NCBI GenBank assembly: GCA_030604165.1
Contig: JAUVWK010000079.1
Span: forward strand, 1 to 9,915
Length of the DNA: 9,915 nucleotides
Reading direction: 5' to 3'
Origin: Alphaproteobacteria bacterium
Lineage (GTDB): Bacteria > Pseudomonadota > Alphaproteobacteria > UBA828
The notes under the pieces: generated by a model
Told to the model about the DNA's origin: nothing
The model's database searches: none
Seen by the model: the letters and a program-made list of their open reading frames with translations, nothing else
Shown here: positions 1 through 7,983 of the stretch, in pieces
How positions within the stretch are numbered: the stretch's first letter is position 1
Layout of the letters: every line of letters starts with the position of its first letter
Translations under genes and position numbers: made by a program

Positions 1-2
1 TG

Positions 3-266
3 GAGGCGCAGTCGCAGTCCCTGGCCGTGGTCGCCACCAGAATTTCGGCGGTGCCGGAGTTGATCGAGGATGGTGTCACCGGACATTTGGTCGCGCCGCG
101 CGCGGTCGACGCCCTCGCCGCCACGCTGGCGAGGTTGATCGCGGACCCGACTGCGCGGGCGCGGCTTGGCGCGGCCGGGTTGGGGCGGCTACGGGAACGC
201 TTCGCGCTCGATTTGGGCCTCGAGGTTTTGACCGCGCGCTTCGCGTTGGCGCGGGCCGCCGCCTGA
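3..266 (+). CDS. Glycosyltransferase family 4, C-terminal end (5' partial)
   Basis: Only the last 87 codons are in the window. The frame is already open at the left edge, and the visible peptide begins EAQSQSLAVVATRISAVPEL. This matches the C-terminal half of GT-B fold GT4 enzymes: a glutamate starting the 'EA..SG.PVVAT' nucleotide-sugar-binding helix, then the 'G(I/V)PELIEDGVTGHLV' stretch and a closing helical segment with 'AARLGAAG..R...RF'-type residues. Family members transfer a sugar from an NDP-sugar to an acceptor in the cytoplasm or at the inner face of the membrane; donor and acceptor cannot be told here. The usual SG before P/A-VV is QS, a mild deviation. The gene ends only 9 bases before the next, also a GT4-type gene, so the two are probably cotranscribed. 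The GTG at 27 is internal to the family domain and is not the real start. Confidence 0.85.
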   Translation, partial: EAQSQSLAVVATRISAVPELIEDGVTGHLVAPRAVDALAATLARLIADPTARARLGAAGLGRLRERFALDLGLEVLTARFALARAAA

Positions 267-275
267 GCATAAGCC

Positions 276-1436
276 GTGCGTATCGCCTTCTACGCCCCGC
301 TCAAGGCGCCGACGCACCCGGCGCCATCGGGCGACCGCCGCATGGCGCAGCACCTTTGGCGGGCCCTCGCGGACGCCGGCGACAAGGTCGCGCTTGCCGC
401 GACGTTCCGCAGCTACGACGCCGAGGGCAACCGCCGGCGGCAAGCCGCGTTGAAGGCCTCGGGCACGCGGTTGGCCAAGCACCTGGTGCGCCGCTATCGC
501 GCCCAACCAAAGGCCGCGCGCCCGGAACTCTGGTTCACCTACCATGTCTATCACAAGGCGCCGGACTGGCTTGGCCCCGCCGTCAGTGGCGCGCTCGGCA
601 TTCCCTATGTCATCGCCGAGGCCTCGTTTGCGCGCAAACAAACCGGCGGCGCTTGGGCGCTCGGCCAGCAAGGCGCGGCCCATGCCATTGCCCGCGCCGA
701 CACGCTGCTCTCTTTTACCCCGGAGGACGAAGCGGGCATCGCGCCGCTCGCCAAAACCCGTGGCTGCTTGCGGCGCCTGGCGCCGTTTCTGGACCCCGCA
801 CCTTACCAGGCGGCGCGGGCCGCGCGCGCGGCGCACCGCGGCGCCCTGGCGCGCGCCCTCGACCTCGCGCCGGAGCGGCCCTGGCTGCTCGCAGTCGGCA
901 TGATGCGGCCCGGCGACAAATTGGCCTCTTACCGCGTGCTCGGGCGTTGCTTGTCGCTGATCGCCGAGCCGCCGTGGCAGCTCGTCGTGGTGGGCGACGG
1001 GCCGGCGCGGCACGCGGTCGAGGAGTCGCTGGCGCCGATCGGCCGGGCGCGGCTCCGCTTTGCCGGCGTGCGCGACGCCGACGAACTGGCGGCATTCTAT
1101 GCCGCCGCCGACCTGATGGTCTGGCCGGCCTACAACGAGGCCTACGGTATGGCGCTCTTGGAGGCCGCGGCCACCGGGCTACCCGCGGTGGCGGGCCGCT
1201 GGCGGGGCGTGCCCGAAATCGTTGCCGACGGCGAGACCGGCCTGTTGAGCGAGCCGCGCGACGACATCGGCTTCGCCGAGGCCGTCGTCGTGCTCAGCGG
1301 CGACACCGAGCGCCGGCAGGCCATGGGCCGCGCCGCGAGCGCCCGGGTGGCCGCGCGCCACAGCCTGGCCGCGGCGATCAAGGTGTTGCGCCCGGCGCTC
1401 GACGAGGCCCGACGCATACGGACCATTGAGCCATGA
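276..1436 (+). CDS. Glycosyltransferase family 4 (GT-B) protein
   Basis: A complete protein of 386 residues, the normal GT4 size. The N-terminal Rossmann half starts with MRIAFYAPLKAP and has a 'PSGDRR' loop near residues 17-22, where GT-B enzymes bind the acceptor. The C-terminal half carries the donor-site signatures: LLAVGMMRPGDK (204-215), LVVVGDGP (236-243), the E-x7-E motif in NEAYGMALLEAAATGLP (E288 and E296), and GVPEIVADGETGLL (311-324). It should transfer a sugar from an activated nucleotide donor; specificity is not readable. The GTG start at 276 gives the right N-terminus, and no good Shine-Dalgarno precedes it, which fits translational coupling to the gene ending at 266. The stop overlaps the next start by four bases (ATGA, 1433-1436). 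The usual GT4 'K(G/N)' pair is present as GDK at 213-215. Confident for family, not for substrate. Confidence 0.9.
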   Translation: MRIAFYAPLKAPTHPAPSGDRRMAQHLWRALADAGDKVALAATFRSYDAEGNRRRQAALKASGTRLAKHLVRRYRAQPKAARPELWFTYHVYHKAPDWLGPAVSGALGIPYVIAEASFARKQTGGAWALGQQGAAHAIARADTLLSFTPEDEAGIAPLAKTRGCLRRLAPFLDPAPYQAARAARAAHRGALARALDLAPERPWLLAVGMMRPGDKLASYRVLGRCLSLIAEPPWQLVVVGDGPARHAVEESLAPIGRARLRFAGVRDADELAAFYAAADLMVWPAYNEAYGMALLEAAATGLPAVAGRWRGVPEIVADGETGLLSEPRDDIGFAEAVVVLSGDTERRQAMGRAASARVAARHSLAAAIKVLRPALDEARRIRTIEP

Positions 1437-2038
1437 GTATCTTGGCTCTCGTGCGCCACGGCCCGACACGCTGGACCGAGGCCGGGCGTATCCAGGGGCG
1501 AACCGACGTGGCGCTGAGCGCCGCCGGCCGCGCCGCGGTGCGGCGCTGGCGCCTACCGACGCTGCTCGACGAGGCGGATTGGACGACCAGTCCGCTGCTC
1601 CGCACCGTGCAAACGGCGCGGCTTCTTGGCGCTGTCGAGCTGGCTTTCGAGCCGAGGCTGGTGGAGATGTGCTGGGGCGATTGGGAAGGGCAAACCTTGA
1701 CCGCGCTGCGCGCCGCCGACACGCAAGGCATGGCCGAGAACGAGGCGCGGGGGCTCGCTTTCGCGCCGCCGGGCGGCGAGAGCCCCCGGCAGGTGCAACA
1801 GCGCCTCGCGCCCTGGCTCGCCGCCATCGCCAACCGCCCACGGCCGGTGCTGGCGGTCACCCACAAGGGCGTGATCCGCGCCGTCTTCGCCTGGGCCGCG
1901 CAGTGGCCCATGCTGGGCAAGCCGCCCGTCAAGCTGGATTGGTCGAGCGCTCACCTGTTCCGGATCGCGCCCGATGGCACGCCCAGCGTCGAGCGGCTCA
2001 ATCTCAGCCTGCTGCCGCCCGAGAAAGCGGCGCCATGA
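1433..2038 (+). CDS. Histidine phosphatase superfamily (phosphoglycerate mutase-like) protein
   Basis: A 201-residue single-domain protein. Its N-terminus has the catalytic RHG signature of the branch 1 histidine phosphatases (R8-H9-G10 in LALVRHGPTRW), followed by GRIQGRTDVALSAAG. Other expected active-site residues are visible: R57 in SPLLRTVQTA, E78 in VEMCWGDWEG as the likely proton donor, and the second histidine H144 in VTHKGVIRA. Family members act through a phosphohistidine at the first His on small phospho-compounds such as sugar phosphates, phosphoglycerates or alpha-ribazole phosphate. The length and the EMCWGDWEG stretch fit a phosphatase rather than glycolytic mutase GpmA, which is longer. 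No cobalamin genes are nearby, so CobC is not supported. Sitting between two glycosyltransferase genes with 4-base overlaps at both ends, it more plausibly dephosphorylates a sugar-phosphate or glycosylated intermediate (inference). The start is fixed by the ATGA overlap. Confidence 0.88.
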   Translation: MSILALVRHGPTRWTEAGRIQGRTDVALSAAGRAAVRRWRLPTLLDEADWTTSPLLRTVQTARLLGAVELAFEPRLVEMCWGDWEGQTLTALRAADTQGMAENEARGLAFAPPGGESPRQVQQRLAPWLAAIANRPRPVLAVTHKGVIRAVFAWAAQWPMLGKPPVKLDWSSAHLFRIAPDGTPSVERLNLSLLPPEKAAP

Positions 2039-3186
2039 GCGGGCCGGCCGTGCTGTTTCATGTTCAGCACTTGCTCGGCATCGGCCATTTGCGGCGCGCG
2101 GCCGTGCTGGCGCGCGCCATGGCGGCGCACGGCCTTGAAGTCACGCTCGTCTCCGGCGGATTGCCGGTGCCGGACCTCGACATCGGCGCGGCGCGGCTCG
2201 TGCAATTGCCGCCGGTGCGCGCCGCGGACGCCCGCTTCTCGGCCCTCGCCGACGAGCACGGCGCGCCGCTCGACGAGGCCTTCAAGGCGAGGCGACGGGA
2301 GGCCCTGCTAAACGCGCTCGAGCGGGTGCGGCCCGAGGTGCTGATGACGGAAATGTTCCCGTTTGGCCGACGACAGCTCCGCTTCGAGCTCATCCCCTTG
2401 ATCGAGGCGGCGCGCGCCCTGCGGCCGCGCCCGCTGATCCTGGCCTCGGTGCGCGATATCTTGACGGAAAAGCGCAACCCGGCCCGTTATGAGGAGATGG
2501 CGGGCTACGCGTTGGACTGGTACGACCGTATCTTGATCCACGGCGAGCCCTCGCTGGTGCCGTTCGAGGCGACGTTTCCGCTCACCGACCGCATCGCGAA
2601 ACGCTTGGTCTATACAGGTTTCGTCGCGGAGCAAAGACTTGCAGGGCGTGCCGACGACGGCAGCGATGGTAGGGGCGAGGTGATCGTCTCGGCCGGGGGC
2701 GGCGCGGTCGGCGAGCGTCTGCTGCGCACGGCGATCGCCGCCCGCCCACACTCCGCGCTCGCCGCCAGGAACTGGCGGCTGCTGGCCGGCGCCACGCTTG
2801 GCGACGAGCGGTTGCTCGACCTGCAAAAGGCGGCCGGGCCGGGAATCTTCGTGGAACCGGCACGACCTGATTTTCCGGCCCTGCTCGACGCCTGCGCTGT
2901 CTCGGTCTCGCAGGCCGGCTATAATACGGTGATGGACGTGTTGAGCGCCCGTGCCAGAGCCGTTCTGGTACCCTTCGCGGGCGAAGGCGAAACGGAACAG
3001 ACGGTCCGCGCCCAACATTTGGCGGCCCGGGGCTTGGTGCACATGGTCGAGGAGCGGGCGCTCACGCCCCAAAGTCTGGCAGAGGCGGTCTCCGCGGCCT
3101 GGCGCGAGCCGCCACCGGCGCCGAACTTTACCCTCGACGGCGCCGAGGTCACGGCCCGTTTGGTGGCCGAATTGATCGGCGCGTGA
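2035..3186 (+). CDS. MurG-like (GT28 / COG4671-type) glycosyltransferase
   Basis: A 383-residue GT-B protein. The N-terminus has the glycine-rich GIGHLRR loop (15-21), the counterpart of the GxGGH region of MurG and related GT28 enzymes. The C-terminal half has VSAGGGAVGERL (218-229) and SQAGYNTVMDVLS (292-304), the donor-binding loop with a conserved Gly-Tyr-Asn-Thr, then VPFAGEGETEQTVRAQHL (312-329). These match the predicted glycosyltransferases grouped as COG4671, whose reaction is mostly uncharacterised; I do not assign MurG itself because the protein lacks the surrounding division genes and is more divergent. No signal peptide or membrane helix is seen, so it is cytoplasmic or peripheral. 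The ATG at 2035 overlaps the previous stop (ATGA) and puts the GT-B fold at the N-terminus. The frame stays open upstream to 1426, but that part covers the phosphatase gene and is not used. A clear paralogue lies at 7984-9222. Confidence 0.87.
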   Translation: MSGPAVLFHVQHLLGIGHLRRAAVLARAMAAHGLEVTLVSGGLPVPDLDIGAARLVQLPPVRAADARFSALADEHGAPLDEAFKARRREALLNALERVRPEVLMTEMFPFGRRQLRFELIPLIEAARALRPRPLILASVRDILTEKRNPARYEEMAGYALDWYDRILIHGEPSLVPFEATFPLTDRIAKRLVYTGFVAEQRLAGRADDGSDGRGEVIVSAGGGAVGERLLRTAIAARPHSALAARNWRLLAGATLGDERLLDLQKAAGPGIFVEPARPDFPALLDACAVSVSQAGYNTVMDVLSARARAVLVPFAGEGETEQTVRAQHLAARGLVHMVEERALTPQSLAEAVSAAWREPPPAPNFTLDGAEVTARLVAELIGA

Positions 3187-4016
3187 CCATGGGCAACGCG
3201 CAGGTTTGGGGCGACACGAAGGCTTGGCAGGCGCTCGAGCGAGAGCTCGATGCTTGGGCCGCCGCGGGGCGCACGGCGGCATTTTGGTGGCGCGACGATG
3301 ACGCCGCTGAGCGCTGCTCGGCGTTGGCCCGGCTGCTTGAGACGAGCGCCGCCGCCGGCGTCGCCATCGCGCTTGCCGCCATCCCGACCCAGCTTTCGGC
3401 GGAGGCCGCGGCCGACATCGCGCGGACGCCAGGCACATGGGTCCTGCAACATGGCTACGCGCACATCAACCACGCGCCGCCGCAAAGCAAAAAATCGGAA
3501 CTGGGCGGCGAGCGCGCGGCGGCCATGGTCCGCGAAGAGCTCGTCGCCGGCCGCGAGCGCTTGCTTACCCTGCTCGGGGCGCAAGCGCTGCCGGTGCTGG
3601 TGCCGCCTTGGAATCGGATCGCGCGCCTGCACATCCAGCGCCTGCCCGAAGCGGCGCTTACGGGTTTGTCTACCTATGGGCCGCGCGCCGGCGCCAGCCC
3701 GCTCGCGGGCGTGGCTCAAGTCAATACCCACGTCGATATCATCGATTGGCGCGGCTCGCGCGATTTCGTGGGCGACGACAACGCGCTCGGCCAAGTGCTT
3801 GCGCATCTGCGCGCGCGCCGCGCCGGTACGGTCGATGCCACCGAGCCGACCGGCCTGATGACGCATCACAAGATGCACGAGCCCGCCGCCTGGCGCTTCA
3901 TCGAACGCCTGCTCGAGCGCAGCGCCGCGCACGACGCCGCGCGCTGGCTCGACGCCCACGGCTGCTTCGCCGAACCGGTGCGCGCCGCGGCGCTGCACCG
4001 CGAGGCGCACGCATGA
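3183..4016 (+). CDS. Divergent polysaccharide deacetylase-like protein (NodB-type fold)
   Basis: A 277-residue protein with remnants of the carbohydrate esterase 4 / NodB signatures. WWRDDDA (35-41) resembles motif 1, which supplies the catalytic and metal-binding aspartates. LQHGYAHINHA (89-98), with H90 and H94 four residues apart, resembles the metal-binding H-x3-H motif 2. VPPWNRI (140-146) stands where R/PPxxxx motif 3 is expected, and LMTHHKMHE (225-233) holds a late histidine pair like motif 5. Family members remove N- or O-acetyl groups from sugars using a divalent metal. No signal peptide is seen, so a cytoplasmic substrate such as a precursor or lipid-linked sugar is likelier than a finished wall polymer (inference). 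The GTG at 3183 overlaps the previous stop (GTGA); the ATG at 3189 is an equally possible start two codons later. Neither has a strong ribosome site. The fold is fairly sure, activity less so. Confidence 0.75.
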   Translation: MTMGNAQVWGDTKAWQALERELDAWAAAGRTAAFWWRDDDAAERCSALARLLETSAAAGVAIALAAIPTQLSAEAAADIARTPGTWVLQHGYAHINHAPPQSKKSELGGERAAAMVREELVAGRERLLTLLGAQALPVLVPPWNRIARLHIQRLPEAALTGLSTYGPRAGASPLAGVAQVNTHVDIIDWRGSRDFVGDDNALGQVLAHLRARRAGTVDATEPTGLMTHHKMHEPAAWRFIERLLERSAAHDAARWLDAHGCFAEPVRAAALHREAHA

Positions 4017-4575
4017 CCGGGGCACCTGGCGGCACACGCCATCGCTACCCGCCGCGCTCCCTGGTGACGGATTACCTCCGCTCCGGTATCGGCATGCTGC
4101 TCACCTTCGGGCCGCTCGCGGCGACCCAACCACTGCCCGCGATTACCGGCATTCTGGCCGCGCTCGGGACTTTGTTCCTAATATTTGGCCTGCGCACCGT
4201 GATCCGGCACAATACGGTTGTCACAGTGTCGGATCGGGGCGTCGAGACCGGTTGGCCAGCGCGGGCGAAGTTGCGCTGGGAGGCGTTGGGCCGCCTGAAG
4301 CTCAGCTATTTTTCGACCAAGCGCGACCGGGCCGGCGGCTGGATGCAATTGCGTCTCAAGAGCGGGCGACGAACCATGCGTATCGATTCCAGCATCGAGG
4401 ATTTCGCCACCGTCGTTACCGCGGCCGTGCGGGCGGCGCGCACGGCCGGCTTGACGCTCGAGCCGACGACGCTGCAAAACCTCGAAGCGCTGGGACTATT
4501 CGGCATCGCCGCGAGCGCCGCGGACGAGGGCACGGCGCCCGAGAGCAGGCCCGGGCGCAGCGAGGCCGACGCGCC

Positions 4576-4579
<4 letters not shown>
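4013..4579 (+). CDS. Small membrane protein with two N-terminal helices and a PH-like cytosolic part
   Basis: A 188-residue protein I do not recognise by name. Residues about 22-38 (GIGMLLTFGPLA region) and 43-64 (ITGILAALGTLFLIFGL region) form two closely spaced hydrophobic helices, a membrane hairpin. The rest is soluble: a beta-rich segment, NTVVTVSDRGVETGWPARAKLRWEAL (about 67-92) continuing as LGRLKLSYFSTKRDRAGGWMQLRLKSG, resembles bacterial PH-like domains of the kind seen after short membrane anchors. A helix near 127-147 and an Ala/Glu-rich low-complexity tail follow. No catalytic motif is visible. The ATG at 4013 overlaps the deacetylase stop (ATGA), with GAGG seven bases upstream (4002-4005). 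Its stop again overlaps the ABC ATPase start. The position suggests a membrane anchor or partner for the neighbouring enzymes or transporter; this is inference only. Confidence 0.75.
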
Positions 4580-6450
<1,871 letters not shown>

Positions 6451-6470
6451 CGATAGATTGGACTCCGGCG

Positions 6471-6506
6471 GCCGCGCCCCGAGCCGCTTCGGCCGGGCCT
6501 CGCGGC
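6471..6506 (+). terminator. GC-rich hairpin after the ABC ATPase gene, possible terminator
   Basis: GCCGCG (6471-6476) pairs with CGCGGC (6501-6506). Inside it CCC pairs with GGG (6495-6497), and GCCG (6483-6486) pairs with CGGC (6490-6493) around a CTT loop. The hairpin starts 20 bases after the stop of the ABC ATPase gene, where the long operon could end. There is no T-tract behind it, so it is not a classic intrinsic terminator; it could act with Rho, stabilise the 3' end of the message, or be incidental in such GC-rich DNA. Confidence 0.4.
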
Positions 6507-6508
6507 TG

Positions 6509-6517
6509 TGCTATGAT
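6509..6517 (+). promoter_or_regulatory. Candidate extended -10 promoter for the PA14-like gene
   Basis: TGCTATGAT fits the extended -10 pattern TGnTATnnT, with TATGAT matching five of six bases of TATAAT. It lies directly after the hairpin and 62 bases before the ATG at 6580. The best -35 position (around TTCGGC, 6488-6493) is poor and overlaps the hairpin, which is tolerable for an extended -10 promoter. Found by eye only. Confidence 0.35.
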
Positions 6518-6579
6518 GGCGAAAAAGGGCTGTTATCGGCGGCGCGGTAGCAGCTCGATAGCAGGGAGAGCATCGACAC

Positions 6580-7227
6580 ATGGCTATCGGAAAAGCGATC
6601 GGAAAACCACCACGGTTGCCGCGGCTCATGGGGCTGTTCTGCGCCGTGCTGGCGCTGGCCGCGTTGACCTTGGCGCCGGCCTGGGCACCGGCCTGGGCGC
6701 TGGAGGTGTCGCCGGCTAATCCGCAGCCGAGCGAAGCGCAGCTGGAGCCGGGGCTGGCGGTCAAATATGTCTATTGGGATATCCGGTTTCTCAGAGAGGC
6801 CAGGGATGTGCTTGAGGTGAAGGATGGCGAGGTCGGATCCCCGCTACCGAACCTTTCATTTTATTCCGAGGTCGGAGAGCCTGCTCTTACCAGCCACCGC
6901 TCGACGTTGCTGGCGGCGGAAATCACTGGCTACATGAAGTTTCCCCAAGCCGGTCGGTATGAGTTGGAATTCGCCTCCAACGATGGCTTGCAGGTATCGC
7001 TTGGGGCCGATGAGATCGAAATATACGAACATGACGGCAGACATGTTTGCGGCACACTCGGCGCGGTCACCGTCGAGGTGCCCGAATCGGGCTGGTACCC
7101 GATCCATATGGTCTATTTCCAGCGCCACCATAGTTCGTGCCTCTGGCTCTCTTGGCGCACGCCAACCGACACCGCGATAGACCAGGAGGCGGTGGCGCCT
7201 GAGTTCTTCGGACACACGCCGCGATAG
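6580..7227 (+). CDS. Secreted PA14-like domain protein
   Basis: A 215-residue protein with an exported N-terminus: basic residues (K5, K9, R12, R15), a hydrophobic core of about 17-33 (MGLFCAVLALAALTLA) and a likely signal peptidase I site after APAWA at residue 40. The mature part resembles a PA14 beta-barrel: ITGYMKFPQAGRYELEFAS (115-133), then NDGLQVSLG (134-142) where PA14 domains have a DDG-type loop, and a closing VPESGWYPIHMVYF...LWLSW (167-192). PA14 domains usually bind carbohydrate in glycosidases, adhesins and toxins; no enzyme domain is attached here. Two cysteines in the mature part (C157, C187) could form a periplasmic disulfide. The start is supported by GGGAGAG (6564-6570) nine bases upstream. 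It is separated from the operon before it by 129 bases and appears to have its own promoter. Binding of an envelope or exported glycan is a guess from context. Confidence 0.82.
   Translation: MAIGKAIGKPPRLPRLMGLFCAVLALAALTLAPAWAPAWALEVSPANPQPSEAQLEPGLAVKYVYWDIRFLREARDVLEVKDGEVGSPLPNLSFYSEVGEPALTSHRSTLLAAEITGYMKFPQAGRYELEFASNDGLQVSLGADEIEIYEHDGRHVCGTLGAVTVEVPESGWYPIHMVYFQRHHSSCLWLSWRTPTDTAIDQEAVAPEFFGHTPR
6583..6606 (+). repeat. 12-base tandem repeat at the start of the PA14-like gene
   Basis: Two in-frame copies, GCTATCGGAAAA (6583-6594) and GCGATCGGAAAA (6595-6606), differ by one base and encode AIGK twice. This makes the signal peptide's basic region unusually long. It looks like a recent small duplication. 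Confidence 0.7.
6676..6699 (+). repeat. 12-base tandem repeat at the signal peptide cleavage region
   Basis: CCGGCCTGGGCA (6676-6687) is followed at once by CCGGCCTGGGCG (6688-6699), in frame, giving APAWAPAWA at residues 32-40. The duplication doubles the possible signal peptidase I site, so cleavage could follow either AWA. Confidence 0.7.
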
Positions 7228-7244
7228 CCCGCCCGGCCAGGCGC

Positions 7245-7736
7245 TCAGGCGACCCGGTACATGAAGTAGGCGCCCTCCGGGACGCCGTCGGGCAGCGGCT
7301 CCGATAGCCAAGGCACCGTCGTCAGCGCGCGGTCGACGATCGCCACGGCACCGCTGGCGACGAGCGGCACCAGTCGCGGTCCGAGCCAGGCGGCCAAGGC
7401 GGCGTCGCGCTCCGGGTAGGCACTGCCGAAGTCGCCGTGAACCAGCGCCGCCGGCGCGCCGATCCGGGCCCCCGCGCCGGGCAGCGTGTCGTGAAAGTCT
7501 CCGACGAACATATGCGCCGCGTCTGGAATGCAATCCGGATGGGCCGCGACCTCCCTATCGAAGACGAATATTTCCCGCCCCGGGAAAAGGCTGCGCAAGT
7601 GGTCATAAGTGCGGCCGTTGCCGAGGCCCAACTCGAGCACCGGGCCGGGCACATCGGCGATGCGCCGCGCCGCCGCATTCAGACAAGCCCGTTGCGCCGT
7701 CACACGTTGAATGAACAAATCGAGCCGGCTCGACAT
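7245..7736 (-). CDS. Small class I SAM-dependent methyltransferase
   Basis: A 163-residue protein on the minus strand, the only gene in that direction. It has the SAM-binding motif I VLELGLGNGRTYDHL (33-47), with a glycine-rich E-L-G-L-G-N-G loop, and an acidic residue at the end of the next strand (D60 in IFVFDRE) that would bind the ribose hydroxyls. The helical N-terminus MSSRLDLFIQRVTAQRACLN and the short overall length fit the small stand-alone family that Pfam calls Methyltransf_17 (recalled from memory, not searched). The methyl acceptor is unknown. Its start at 7736 is backed by a strong Shine-Dalgarno, GGAGGA read on the minus strand (plus-strand 7747-7752), ten bases upstream. It converges with the PA14-like gene, leaving only 17 bases between the stops, and diverges from the glycosyltransferase at 7984. 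It may be unrelated to the glycan genes. Confidence 0.85.
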   Translation of the reverse strand: MSSRLDLFIQRVTAQRACLNAAARRIADVPGPVLELGLGNGRTYDHLRSLFPGREIFVFDREVAAHPDCIPDAAHMFVGDFHDTLPGAGARIGAPAALVHGDFGSAYPERDAALAAWLGPRLVPLVASGAVAIVDRALTTVPWLSEPLPDGVPEGAYFMYRVA

Positions 7737-7799
7737 AAAACCACTGTCCTCCGAGGCACGAGCCCCAACGCCCGCAACGACGCAACTTAGAGGACTGAA

Positions 7800-7842
7800 A
7801 CACGGCGGTAAACCGCGTCCGCCGGCACGCGTAACGCCGTGT
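7800..7842. repeat. Nested inverted repeat in the divergent intergenic region
   Basis: Outer arms ACACGGCG (7800-7807) and CGCCGTGT (7835-7842) are perfect complements. Inner arms CGCGT (7814-7818) and ACGCG (7827-7831) close an eight-base loop, with an asymmetric internal loop between the two stems. An alternative small palindrome, GCGGT-AA-ACCGC (7804-7815), overlaps the left arm. It lies 63 bases upstream of the methyltransferase start and about 140 bases before the divergent glycosyltransferase. It could be an operator or an RNA structure in a leader. The 247-base region (7737-7983) contains no convincing gene. Confidence 0.45.
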
Positions 7843-7854
7843 CATTGCCCCCTT

Positions 7855-7884
7855 TTCGACCCGGTTCGCGCTGTGCGATAGTAA
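7855..7884 (+). promoter_or_regulatory. Weak candidate promoter for the glycosyltransferase at 7984
   Basis: TTCGAC (7855-7860) could serve as a -35 element and TAGTAA (7879-7884) as a -10, with an 18-base spacer. This would give a leader of roughly 90 bases before the ATG at 7984. Both hexamers are imperfect and the call was made by eye; the region must hold a promoter for this gene if it is not read through from upstream, since the gene before it runs the other way. Confidence 0.25.
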
Positions 7885-7968
7885 ATGGGCCTCGCGACCG
7901 GTTCTCGACCCAGAAGAACGCCACGTCGAGTGAGACCGTAAAGGCGGCCGAGGCCTATGCCACGTCTT

Positions 7969-7975
7969 GGGGGGG
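7969..7975 (+). promoter_or_regulatory. G-run ribosome binding site that decides the start at 7984
   Basis: Seven consecutive G residues end eight bases before ATG 7984. The in-frame ATG at 7957 would place this site inside the gene and has only GAGG three bases upstream, which is too close. The G-run pairs less well with the 16S tail than GGAGG would. Confidence 0.5.
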
Positions 7976-7983
7976 AATTGAAA

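Noticed and set aside
1426..2034. The reading frame of the MurG-like gene at 2035 stays open back to 1426, suggesting a 586-residue fusion.
   Set aside because: The upstream part is Arg/Ala-rich with no domain, and another frame there encodes a phosphatase with all catalytic residues. The ATGA overlap at 2035 gives the proper GT-B N-terminus.
2308..4037. Two long overlapping minus-strand frames opposite the glycosyltransferase and deacetylase genes.
   Set aside because: Low-complexity Arg/Ala/Gly composition, no motif, and fully covered by convincing plus-strand genes.
7437..7790. A plus-strand 117-codon frame opposite the methyltransferase.
   Set aside because: No domain or ribosome site, and the minus strand has a clear SAM-binding motif and a strong Shine-Dalgarno.
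7920..7966. Direct repeat GCCACGTC at 7920-7927 and 7959-7966.
   Set aside because: Eight bases twice in a GC-rich 250-base gap is close to chance, and the second copy is near the gene start. There is no further symmetry.
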